Source of the DNA: Inia geoffrensis
Taxonomy: Eukaryota; Chordata; Mammalia; Artiodactyla; Iniidae
Assembly (NCBI GenBank): GCA_036417435.1
Contig: CM070905.1
Span: 16,903,592 to 16,967,591 of the forward strand
Length of the DNA stretch: 64,000 nt
Direction of reading: 5' to 3'
Part shown: piece by piece, positions 36,670-46,370 of the stretch
Numbering within the stretch: position 1 is the stretch's first letter
Layout of the letters: each line of letters begins with the position of its first letter
Program-made: the position numbers and the translations under genes
The notes under the pieces: model-generated
Told to the model about the DNA's origin: nothing
What the model saw: only the letters and a program-made list of their open reading frames with translations
The model's database searches: none

Positions 36670-36969
36670 GTCCTGCAGGGGGAGGGGGAAGGGTAAGCTG
36701 GGACAAAGTGAGAGAGTGGCATGGACATATATACACTACCAACTGTAAAACCGATAGCTAGTGGGAAGCAGCCGCATAGTGCAGGGAGATCAGCTCGGTG
36801 CTTTGTGACCACCTAGAGGGGTGGGATAGGGAGGGTGGGAGGGAGGGAGACGCAAGCGGGAAGAGATATGTGGATATATGTATATGTATACCTGATTCAC
36901 TTTCTTATAAAGCAGAAACAAACCATTGTAAAGCAATTATACTCCAATAAAGATGTTAAAAAAAAAATT
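36670..36969 (+). mobile_element. 5'-truncated L1, 3' UTR only
   Basis: Starts at the G-rich run of the L1 3' UTR, then 'gctagtgggaagcagccgca', 'gagatcagctcggtgctttg', CCAATAAAGATG and an A tail. It shares three unusual variants with the minus-strand copy at 41502-41721: AAAACCGATAG, CGCAAGCGGGAAG and CACTTTCTTATAAAG. No convincing TSD. Confidence 0.9.
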
Positions 36970-37614
36970 GTCCCAAACAAGCAGAGCTGGAGGACACCCA
37001 TGTTTTGCTTGCTGTATTTAATACTCCGTTTTATTTATCCCCTTTGGTACTTTTTCCTGCTTCCCAATATTTTAATTCTCTGGTTCCTGAACTTCTAGGC
37101 TGATAACTTTCAAATATCCATGTGCATAAAATACATTTTGCAAAAATTTTTTAAATGCAGTTTGCCCCCACTTTACCTCCAACTATGCTCAATAGGTCGG
37201 GGTGGGACTCCCTCATCTTTGATAGATCCCCCAGGTGATGTGATGCAGTTGAAACACTTCCTAGTCACAGTGTTGGTGTTCTCTCAGGGCTTCACCCTCT
37301 ACCACCACTATTTCCTATGTCCTATACACCTCAATCCATCTGTTACCTGTTTTTCCAAACCCCCTGCTTCGGAATCTTTGATCAATAAGAACTGTGGGAC
37401 ATATTAAACTATACAGGAAGGAAGGCAAAACCTGTGTAGCTGTGGCATTCCCGAAAAGGATGTTAGCATTTTTACCAAGAGGGTCAGATCCGAGTCACTC
37501 TGGATCCTGGGAAAGTGCCTAATTCAGGAGACTCTTGGAATTCTCTCTAGAAAGTCTCAATGGTCCCAGGAATTTAAAACAGAGGTGGCTGCACCAGAAA
37601 AAACCTTTGATCAC
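36970..37614. other. Unassigned DNA
   Basis: No gene. ORFs of 87-95 codons begin inside the L1 tail or in T-rich sequence and have no domain. Confidence 0.4.
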
Positions 37615-37735
37615 AAAACTAGAAAGGGCCTTTGAGACAATTTAGAACTTATACGTCAGAAAACAAAGACTCAGAGAGATTAAGTAATAGAATCATGGGA
37701 AATTTGTTAGTTAGTGGTTAGTGACATTTCTGAGG
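37615..37735 (-). mobile_element. MIR-like fragment
   Basis: 'tcagaaaacaaagactcaga' and 'gagattaagtaatagaatca' read like the complement of the MIR core. Weak. Confidence 0.45.
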
Positions 37736-37762
37736 GTACAATCTGGTGACTGATCTCTTTCT

Positions 37763-37806
37763 GTGGGTGGTGTGGGTGGTGTGTGTGTGTATCTGTGCGT
37801 GTGTGT
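37763..37806 (+). repeat. (TG)n/(TGGG)n simple repeat
   Basis: GGTGGTGTGGGTGGTG followed by alternating TG with interruptions. It produces a His/Thr-rich shadow ORF on the minus strand. Confidence 0.8.
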
Positions 37807-38044
37807 GGAGTGGAGGACTAAAAACTCTGAAGAACATTACTGACCCTTGAATGGATCTGGCTGTTCTGGGATTGTAGCCAATTTGCCTTGTTGGGTCCAC
37901 TCCAATCCCACCCACCATAGAGACCTGCAGAGATCCACACTGGCCAGCAAAGACTGGAAAAGGACAAAGAAGAAATCTGGAGATCATTATGTCTATAAAA
38001 TCAATTTGCTATGATTTTGTCATATTAAGTGTATTCTACCTAAT

Positions 38045-38135
38045 AACATAACGTATGAAAAAGTGAGGTCCAGAGATGGGATAAGGGCACTCAAAATCAC
38101 CCATGTGTTCAAGATCAGAATTATACAGAAGCCCA
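38045..38135 (-). mobile_element. MIR-like fragment
   Basis: 'aagtgaggtccagagatggg' through 'aaatcacccatgtgttcaag' resembles the complement of the MIR 5' half. Weak. Confidence 0.4.
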
Positions 38136-38532
38136 CACCTAATTTCAAATGGTTTGTTAACTGAGTGTTGTCACCTCTCCTGTCAAGCACACTTGATGAG
38201 TGTTCCTGAGAGACATGAGTCTAATATTTTAGATATTTTCAGAAGGCATTCCTGTAATAAAAATCTATGTAAGAATGAAGAAGTTAAATAATAATAATAA
38301 AACAAGTACTATTCAAAGCTGTATGCCTTAGCTGTGAAATCACATTTTGGCTTTTGCTGTCCTGGCTCTTCAAGTAAGTAGTACTTTTAAATGCAATCCA
38401 GCCAGCTCCAAATTCCTTCCCCAAATGACAATCTTCTTGTAAAACGTATGTACACTGCAGTATGCCCCATGCCTAACGGAAGTAATAAGTCCAACCTGAC
38501 TTTGTCTTGTATATCTGCACTGTGTGTATATG

Positions 38533-38536
<4 letters not shown>
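38136..38536. other. Unassigned DNA
   Basis: No gene or confident repeat before the TG microsatellite. Confidence 0.4.
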
Positions 38537-38580
<44 letters not shown>

Positions 38581-38600
38581 CGTGAGTGAGAGAGACAGAG
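38537..38600 (+). repeat. (TG)n microsatellite with (GA)n end
   Basis: About 20 uninterrupted TG units, then TGCGTGCGTGAGTGAGAGAGACAGAGAGAG. Likely length-polymorphic; alternating purine-pyrimidine can adopt Z-DNA. Confidence 0.95.
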
Positions 38601-39254
38601 AGAGACTCAACTTTGATTTGAATGTCTTCTTATAGTGAGATCCTTAAGAGGGAAAAACATGTTATTATTAATAACATTATAATTATCAAAATGTATGAAA
38701 ATATTCACAGTGAAAAGCCAAGTCACTGGCAGAACCAAGGAAGGAACACTTGGGTGGAACACTTTTCCCCCACCATTCATTCCAAGAGGAGTAATTTTTC
38801 CTAGCCCCACTCTTGGCCCCTTTACTCACTCCTGATTATTAAACCTGAGGATGAAGCCTAAGCAAGCTTGTGCACCTGACACTTTTACCACCTGGGCAAG
38901 TCTGTCCCAAGAGATTTCACTGCTGCTACATGGTGGAAGTCTTCCTGGATATTGGTAGGTAATTTGTTTTAATTCTAGAGTCTAGTAATAGTAAGCCCTT
39001 TAGGTAAGAGATCTCAAGGCTTGTTATTTTTTACTTGTTCTCTTTTTTACGTTTCTAGTTACACTGGACTTTTCTGAGATATATTTCATATGCAAAATAG
39101 AAACCCTCCAGAAAGCCTGTGGGAGAGAAGGGCACAGTGACACACAGCTCCCAGGCTCATCCATCTGGGACAGAGACCCTGATATTTGGTTTAGTGGCAG
39201 CTCCTCCAAGGCCTTTCTCCAAGCTTGTTCGAGGACCACCTGGTTAGTAACTCC
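38601..39254. other. Unassigned DNA
   Basis: No recognised gene or repeat. Confidence 0.4.
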
Positions 39255-39268
39255 TGTGCCCTTCTTTT

Positions 39269-39485
39269 TTTTTTTTTTTTGCAGTACAGCGGGCCTCTCA
39301 CTGTTGTCTCACTGTTGTGGCCTCTCCCGTTGTGGAGCACAGGCTCCGGACGCGCAGGCTCAGCAGCCATGGCTCACGGGCCCAGCCGCTCCGGCGGCAT
39401 GTGGGATTTTCCCAGACCGGGCCATGAACCCGTGTCCCCTGCATCGGCAGGCGGACTCTCAACCACTGCGCCACCAGGGAAGCCC
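39269..39485 (-). mobile_element. CHR-type SINE with an 11-bp internal duplication
   Basis: Minus-strand odontocete SINE with a perfect 14-bp TSD, TGTGCCCTTCTTTT, at 39255-39268 and 39486-39499. Unlike the other four copies it carries TCTCACTGTTG twice in tandem (39296-39306, 39307-39317). ORFs across it are shadows. Confidence 0.95.
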
Positions 39486-39499
39486 TGTGCCCTTCTTTT

Positions 39500-40837
39500 A
39501 AGTCAAACTCTTGAGCCTCGCCTAGGATTTACTGAATTAATACTGGTTGTGGGGCTCAGAGATGCACATATTTTAAAAGTTTCTCAGGTTATTTGTTTTT
39601 ATACAAGAGCTTAAGAACTACTACAACAGAAATACTTTCTTTAGTTCACAATACTGTCCTTGCATGAGAGCACTTGAGATCTCTCCGGGAAGTTTCAAAA
39701 GCCCTCCTCAAATACACAGCTCTTCCAGCAAACATGCCCTGATTTTATAAATTTCCACTTTCTATCCCAGCAGTGTTTCTTAGTTGGAAGTCCATGTATA
39801 GACTAATAGGGGTCTGTGAAACCTCCAAAATGTATTAAATTTTACATACATGTGAATATGTACATTTTTCTAGAAAGAGGGTTTATAGATTTCAAGATTT
39901 CTATAACCCAAAGCATTCTTGGAGTTGCAAAATTAGAAGATAATATCCATCCAGAAAGACTGATTTGTTTTCAACAGCTCTTTTGGGTCCCTAAACATAA
40001 CAAAGTACAAGGCTTAGCAGTTAAATTTTTGTTAAATGGCCTTATTTGTCTGCATGTCAGTTCCTTATAATTAAGCATACTTTGACTAATTTGAATTAAG
40101 TATGCCTGGATTCTAAACTCCCCACGCTATTTGCCTTATACAGATAGAGAACACAACAAGAGGAATGTCTGTGCTCCTTTTTCAGTGTTAGTTACCTCTG
40201 AGGAGCATAGGTATCTTTGCTTTTCTGTGGAAAAAATTAACATCTTCTCTGATGAGAGTCACAGATTCATCTGATAACAGGTGCAGAAAGAAATCTTTAA
40301 ACTCTAGACAGATTAAGGATAAAGGAGGACCCTAGGGCACAAAGCAGATGTTGTAAGTAATCAAAGAGACAGAAATTTTAATCAGTTCTTGTTTTTCAAA
40401 GACAATGCTGTTTCCTGGATTAATATAGGGAGCTGCTGTGAAGTTGAATTGCCCAGGTGTGGCAAAATACTGTCCTACCCTCCTAACCTGGGGAAGCTTA
40501 GAGAGCTACATTCTTTCTAAAATTTAAAGTTACCTAGAAAAAAGTTACTTGTTTATTTTTTAAAATAATAATCTCATTGACATATAACCTGTTAAGCTTT
40601 GGAGTTAAACAGAGGGTTTTGGGGCTTCTCTGGGGTGGGTACTTGGGGAAGGGTACAGTTTTTCTTCCATAATTTTCAATATGATAAAAATATTTAATAC
40701 ACAAAGTTGATGAGCATTACATGAAAATATATGTAAAACAATTTCCATTTGATGTTTACTCGGTGTGACTTCCCTTCCCCTTACCAAGCTGAAATGGAGG
40801 ACTAAACATTTTGAATGAGCTGAATTTCATTCCAATA
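39500..40837. other. 1.3 kb unassigned DNA
   Basis: No gene, RNA or confident repeat. Confidence 0.4.
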
Positions 40838-41887
40838 GTGTAGTAGGCAGCTCCTAAGATGTCCCCCAAGGATCCCCATTTCCCGATATCCATGATCTTG
40901 TGTAATCCCCACCCTTGAGTGTGGACTGAACCTTGTGACTTCCTTCTAATGAATAGAACATGGTAAAAGTGATGGGATGTGCCTTCTAAGGTTAGGTAAC
41001 AAAAGACTTTGACTTCCATCTTTCTCGGCCTCTTTCTCTCTGCCCTTGCTCTGGGGGAAGCAAAACGTTGTGAGTAGCCTTATGGAGATGCTCACATGTC
41101 AAGGAACTGATATCTCTGGCCAACTGCCAGTAATGCTTGAGTCTAGCCAACAGCCTTGTTAGTGAGCTTGGACCCGGGATCCACCCTGAGTGTGGGAATG
41201 ACAGTAGCCCCAGCTGACACTTTTTTTTTTTTTAATGTTTTGTATATTTTTGTTATAGTGTGGAGCACCAATAAAAAGAGGTATAATAATAAAACTAGGC
41301 ACAAGCCCATAGTTTTCTGAATTTTTTAAACATTGAATACTTTTTGAATATTCATATAGTTCAAAATCAAAATAATACATAAAAGTACATGGTGAAAATT
41401 ACTGCTTCCTTTCCAGCCCACACTCATATTCACCCTTCACCTTTCCTCCATCTTACTAGTTTCTTGCGTTATCTTTCTTTCTTTCTTTTTTCCTTTTTTT
41501 TAAACATCTTTATTGGAGTATAATTGCTTTACAATGGTGTGTTAGTTTCTGCTTTATAAGAAAGTGAATCACCTATACATATATATACATCCTCATTATC
41601 TCTTCCCGCTTGCGTCTCCCTCCCTCCCACCCTCCCTATCCCACCACTCTAGGTGGTCACAAAGCACCGAGCTGATCTCCCTGTGCTATGCAGCTGCTTC
41701 CCACTAGCTATCGGTTTTACATGACACTTTTTGGTTGCAGCCTTATGAGTAACTCAAAGTCATAGGACTCAGCTAACCTGCACCCTGATTCCTGATCAAC
41801 AGAAGTTTTAAGGTAAAAATTGTTTATTGCTTTGGGCCACTAAGTTTTGGGGTATTTTATTACACAGCAGTAGATAACTAAAATAAA
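40838..41887 (+). mobile_element. MaLR LTR (MLT1-type), sense, split by an L1
   Basis: Left part 40838-41225: 'taagatgtcccccaaggatc', 'gtaatccccacccttgagtg'. Right part 41722-41887: 'ggttgcagccttatgagta', 'gggccactaagttttggggt', 'cacagcagtagataactaaa'. Joining the parts with one copy of the TSD restores the family order at the break, so the L1 inserted into an existing LTR. Solo LTR; no viral genes. Confidence 0.8.
41226..41721 (-). mobile_element. Minus-strand L1 3' end with probable 3' transduction
   Basis: Read on the minus strand, 41721-41502 is a truncated L1 3' UTR with AATAAA (41514-41509), and 41501-41494 is its A tail. 41493-41234 is about 260 nt of non-L1 sequence, and 41233-41226 is a second A tail. 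The whole is flanked by an 11-bp TSD, TGACACTTTTT, at 41215-41225 and 41722-41732. The extra segment includes part of an older repeat, so its source locus held one. No canonical AATAAA precedes the outer tail; a weak AATATA variant lies about 10 nt upstream (41248-41243). Confidence 0.8.
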
Positions 41888-42114
41888 TGCAAAGAAAGCA
41901 TAATTCACTCTCATAAGGAAGAAACACTTCTTTCTCTGGACAGTGGTAACCCATTCAATCTCATATTCTATAAGCCTATGGTTTTCATAATGAAAACCAT
42001 TTCAAAGGAACTGAAGTTGAAAGGATGAGATGGGCATACAAAATCAGCTAAGGTAGCTTTTTCAAACATCACTTGCATTACTACCCTAGCTTCTAGGAGT
42101 CAAATGATGATAAT
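41888..42114. other. Unassigned DNA with a 23-nt palindrome
   Basis: 41978-42000 is a perfect inverted repeat, ATGGTTTTCAT-A-ATGAAAACCAT. Nothing else recognised. Confidence 0.6.
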
Positions 42115-42116
42115 TT

Positions 42117-42310
42117 AATATATATTAACTGTTAATATGTACCTGACTCTATGTAAAGTGCTATATCTGAATCATTCCACTGAATCCTCACACGTACCCC
42201 AAGTGTTACTATTATGGACACTTTACAACTGAGAATATTGATGTAAAGAGAGGTTGAATATCCTTCTCAGTCTACATAGCTAGAATTTGAACCCAGAGCA
42301 CCTTGAAACT
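42117..42310 (-). mobile_element. MIR SINE, antisense, near full length
   Basis: Complement order of MIR: 'ctctatgtaaagtgctatat', 'gaatcctcacacgtacccca', 'ggacactttacaactgagaa', 'tagctagaatttgaacccag'. Confidence 0.8.
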
Positions 42311-42705
42311 AAAACTCATATTTCAAAGCAAAGCAGTCTGAGGAGACCTAACAAGGACTGGCATTAGTGAATAGTGAATTTATGGCTTTCTTTGCCAAGT
42401 CCATTCAATAATAATAGGGAAAATAATTTTCCAAAGTGCATAAAATCCTAATTAACTCTATTAAACTAACCTATAATTGTTTCAATGCACTCATAAAAAT
42501 ACATAGAAATATCAAACATGTTCTATTCATGTATAACATTTTTGTGTACTCTAATGACAGTTACACACAGCCAAGAGATGTGAGAATTACATAGACCTAT
42601 ATATAAGACATATATAATAATGACATTTAAATTTTTTCTTTGCATTTTTCCTTCTCTTGCTTGGAAGAGCAATTTTGACCAGAACTACAAAAAGCTGACA
42701 GAGAA
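42311..42705. other. Unassigned AT-rich DNA
   Basis: No gene or recognised repeat. Confidence 0.4.
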
Positions 42706-42709
42706 AGAG

Positions 42710-42850
42710 GTCTTTTCATACAGTCCAACAATTTCATTTTACAAATGGGAAAACCGAGGACATTATTTGCTACCAGTTAATGGTAGCAAAAATTAGAACC
42801 AGATCTACTGATTTGCAGTTCAATGTATAGTCCGGTGCTGTGCATGGTCC
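42710..42850 (-). mobile_element. MIR-like fragment, contains a 10-bp hairpin
   Basis: 'tttcattttacaaatgggaa' through 'ttagaaccagatctactgat' resembles MIR complement. TTTGCTACCA (42766-42775) and TGGTAGCAAA (42781-42790) form a perfect stem with loop GTTAA, which is not a MIR feature. Confidence 0.5.
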
Positions 42851-42939
42851 GGTAAATTCGACATAGTATTGAAAAAGCATTAGTTTAATTTTTTCCAATA
42901 AAAACATGGAATCAAGTTAACAAACAATGAATTATTCAG

Positions 42940-44890
42940 CTCCCTTTGGAGGCCAAAGTAAGATATAAAATTCATATTGAAAGAGCAACAATAAGACTGA
43001 CAGCTAATTCTTCCTTAGAAATAACAGAATTCCAACTATAATGGAAAGATCTCTTTAAAGTGCTTATGGGGAGGGGTGAGCTATGGGAGGGCGAGGGAGG
43101 GGCATGGACATATATATACTAACAAACGTAAGGTAGATAGCTAATGGGAAGCAACCGCTTGGCACAGGGATATCAGCTCGGTGCTTTGTGGCTGCCTGGA
43201 GGGGTGGGATAGGGAGAGAAGGAAGGAGGGAGACGCAAGAGGGAAGAAATATGTGAACGTCTGTATATATATAACTGATTCACTTTGTTATAAAGTAGAA
43301 ACTGGCACACCATTGTAGAGCAATTTTAACCCAATAAAGATGTTAAAAAAATAAAAAATAAAAAAAATAAAAAAAAATAAAAAAAAATAAAGTGCTTAAA
43401 GAAAAGCACTTAACTTCTCAACCTAGAATTTTACATTTATAAAAATATCCCTCAAAAATGAAGGTTAAGATTAAGATGTTTTCAAGAAGTTAATCATTTA
43501 TCACTAGCAAGAACACTGAAGGGAGTTTTTCAGGAGGGAAAAAAAATGGTTCCAAACAAAAGCATGATAATGTAAAAAGGAATAAAGAGAGAAAAGGCTA
43601 AACACACTGGCAGAAAATGAGTACTGACTGCATAAACAATCATAATAATGATTTGCAGGGTCTAAAATATATTTTGTATAAAAATGCATGACAGCAACAA
43701 TACAAAGACAGTAAAGGAGAATTGGAGTTTACGTGTTCTAGCCTTTGCATTTTTCTGGCAGTTGGTAATAGGATATATTAAGGTGGATCTAATCGGTCAA
43801 AAATATATGTGCAATCTTTAGGCTAATCACCAAAACAGTAATTAACACTATGTATAAGTGCACACTGATGGAGAAGGGAAATTTGAAATTTTTCAAATAT
43901 TTGAAAAATACAAAAATCAAGAAAAAAAAGAAAGGAACAAAGAACTGGTGAGTAAAAAACAAACAAAAAAAACAGAAATGTTATAGATTTTAACCCAATT
44001 ATATTAGTAATTTTCTTAACATAATAGACTAAATATTCCACTTAAAGGACTACAATATTCAAGGTAAAAAATAAAACTGAACTATGTGCTCTTTACAGGA
44101 AACACACCTTAAACATAAGGACACAGAAAGTTTGAAAGTAAATAGAATGGAAAAATGTATAGCAAATGTAAATAGTATATCAGTAACAAAAAAGTAGACT
44201 TTTAGGGAAGAAATTTTAATTAAAAATATGAAAGAACTAGAAGAAACAACAGGCCAATCTACAATTATTTTTGGAGATATTAGCATACCCTTTTCAGCAA
44301 TGAAGAGAAAAACTGATAAAAAATAAATCGGTAAGGATATAGACTATTTGAACAGCTTGATTGATAAATATAAACTAATTAGCCATAACACTACAGTTAA
44401 GAGCTGCAGAGACAGAGTCTTTACCAAAAGCTCATGGATTGTATATGAAAATAGACCATATGCTGTGTCATTAAATAAATCTCAACAAATTTTGAAAAAC
44501 TGAAATCATGAAGAATACATCACGGAGCACAGTAATCTTAAGCCAAAAATGGTAACAAATTTTAATTTACAAATCCCAAATATTTAGAAATCATGCAATA
44601 TACATCTAAATTGCACTTTAGTCAGTGAGCAATACAATGGAAAGTAAAATGTTTGTGAAATAATAATATACTAAAATTTGTAGAATGCAGGTAAAGCAGT
44701 GCTTAGGAGAAAATTTATAGCATTATGTACATGTATTAGAAAAGAATAATTTGAGCTTTTATCTGAGAAAGCTATGAAAAAATAGCAAATTGAATCTAAC
44801 AGACAAGAAAGGAAATAAAAATACGAACAGAAACCAATAATAGAAAGAACACATAAAATTGAGAACATCAACAAAGCCTTTGAGGATTAA
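42940..44890 (+). mobile_element. Ancient L1 (L1M-like), sense, ~1.6 kb plus insert
   Basis: Inter-region and ORF2 N-terminal half of an L1M element: 'tcaacctagaattttacatt', 'tcactagcaagaacactgaa', 'gctctttacaggaaacacac', 'gtgcttaggagaaaatttat'. Heavily mutated with no open frame. A younger L1 3' end interrupts it at 43067-43387. Confidence 0.75.
43067..43387 (+). mobile_element. 5'-truncated L1, 3' UTR only
   Basis: L1 3' UTR starting in the G-rich run and ending CCAATAAAGATG, with a tail grown into (AAAAT)n. The TSD is TAAAGTGCTTA at 43056-43066 and 43388-43398, a perfect 11 bp. It shares 'gagggcgagggaggggcatg', 'cgcttggcacagggatatca' and 'cattgtagagcaatttt' with the 9.3-kb copy. Confidence 0.92.
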
Positions 44891-45484
44891 TTGAAATTTA
44901 AACGTCTAACAATACTGTGTCAGGGTGGGGAGGTGGGTGGAAGAGTCGGGGGGGGAGAGAAAACAAATTATTAAGATCAGGGATAAAAAAGCCACCATTA
45001 CTTCAGGTGCTACAGATGTCAAAAAGACAAGAGGATAGAGTAAGCAAGTTTATACCAATAATTGTGATAATTTGGGTGAAATGTACAGATTATCCCAAAA
45101 GTTGCATTATTACACCTGACAAAAGAACAAAAAGAAAGTATGAACCCACAGTTCCTTGCCAGGGAGCTTTCTCAACAAGTTTACTCAGCTCATCAAGCCA
45201 CCAAGTGGTACCTCTTGCTCCAGTCTATGAAGACAGAGTCTTATATAGTGTGACATAACCACAGGAGTTATATCTCATCATCTTTGCCTCATAATGTAGC
45301 CTAATCAAAGGAGTGACATCCATAGCTTTGCCGTATTATATTGGTTAAAATAAGTTACAAGTCATCCTTATGGGAGATTGAGGGGTGGGGGAAAGGATAT
45401 ATTACACAAATGCATGGATATCATGAGGCAGAGATCATTAGGGTTATCTTAGGGTCTATCTATCACCCTGTGCCCAATCACTTT
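44891..45484. other. Unassigned DNA
   Basis: G-rich patch at 44922-44960, otherwise unremarkable. A 113-codon ORF (44917-45258) has no domain and is not called. Confidence 0.4.
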
Positions 45485-45965
45485 GATTACTGGGCTTGTT
45501 ATAAGAACATTCACAGCAGCATTATTTGTAAATGTCAAAAACTAGAAATGACTCAAAGATACATCACAGTAGAATGGATAAGTAAATTATGGTATATGCT
45601 AATAATAGAAAATATACAACAATGAAAAAAATGAACTGTTGCTTCACTCAAAAATATGGCTAGATCTCTTAGACAAAATGATGAGCTAAAATAAAGACAC
45701 CAAACACAAAAATACCTGTGGTATAATTTCATTTATGTATGATTCAAAAAGAGACAAAACTGGTTGTGGAAATAACATCAGTGGATACCTTTTGGTTAGA
45801 ATAACTGGTAAGGGCCATAAGGAAGGCTTCTGAGGTGAGGAAAATGTTTATGTCTTAGTCTGAGTGTTGGTTGAAAATTTATCAAGAGGAACACTTAGAT
45901 TTTGCAAATTACTGTATATATTCTATGCTTCAAAACAAAAATTATCTAAATCTCTTTACGTTATT
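45485..45965 (+). mobile_element. Ancient L1 (L1M-like) 3' end, sense
   Basis: ORF2 C-terminal and 3' UTR order: 'cattcacagcagcattattt', 'tagaatggataagtaaatta', 'gtataatttcatttatgtat', 'tactgtatatattctatgct'. Confidence 0.7.
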
Positions 45966-46218
45966 TTAATATCCTACACAGAAACATCAACTATTCCTGA
46001 TTCTTCAACTCTTCATTAAGACTTTTCCTTCTTACTGCAAACGGCCAATATGTGCTTTGAAAGAAACAAAGAAAAGAGGGCAACTGTCTACCAGCTTCTC
46101 TTCCATGTGGCACTGGTGACCTTATTTCAGACATCATGCTTTCTCTTGTTTCACAACCATCATTCTCATGTTCTACAGATCCTATGGCCCACTGGTTAGG
46201 GTCAACAGTTTGTTGTTC
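45966..46218. other. Unassigned DNA flanking the 46-kb L1
   Basis: No recognised gene or repeat. It contains the pre-insertion site of the L1. Confidence 0.4.
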
Positions 46219-46370
46219 AAAAAAGTGACGACCTTAAGAAACAGGAAACATCTCGAATAAACAACCGAACCTTGCACCTAAAGCAATTAGAGAAGGAAGA
46301 ACAAAAAACCCCCTAAGTTAGCAGAAGGAAAGAAATCATAAAAATCAGATCAGAAATAAATGAAAAAGAA

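Noticed and set aside
38537..38600. TG repeat as a CRISPR-like or regulatory array
   Set aside because: An ordinary dinucleotide microsatellite; there are no spacers.
44917..45258. 113-codon ORF
   Set aside because: Begins in a G-rich low-complexity patch between two ancient L1 parts; no domain.
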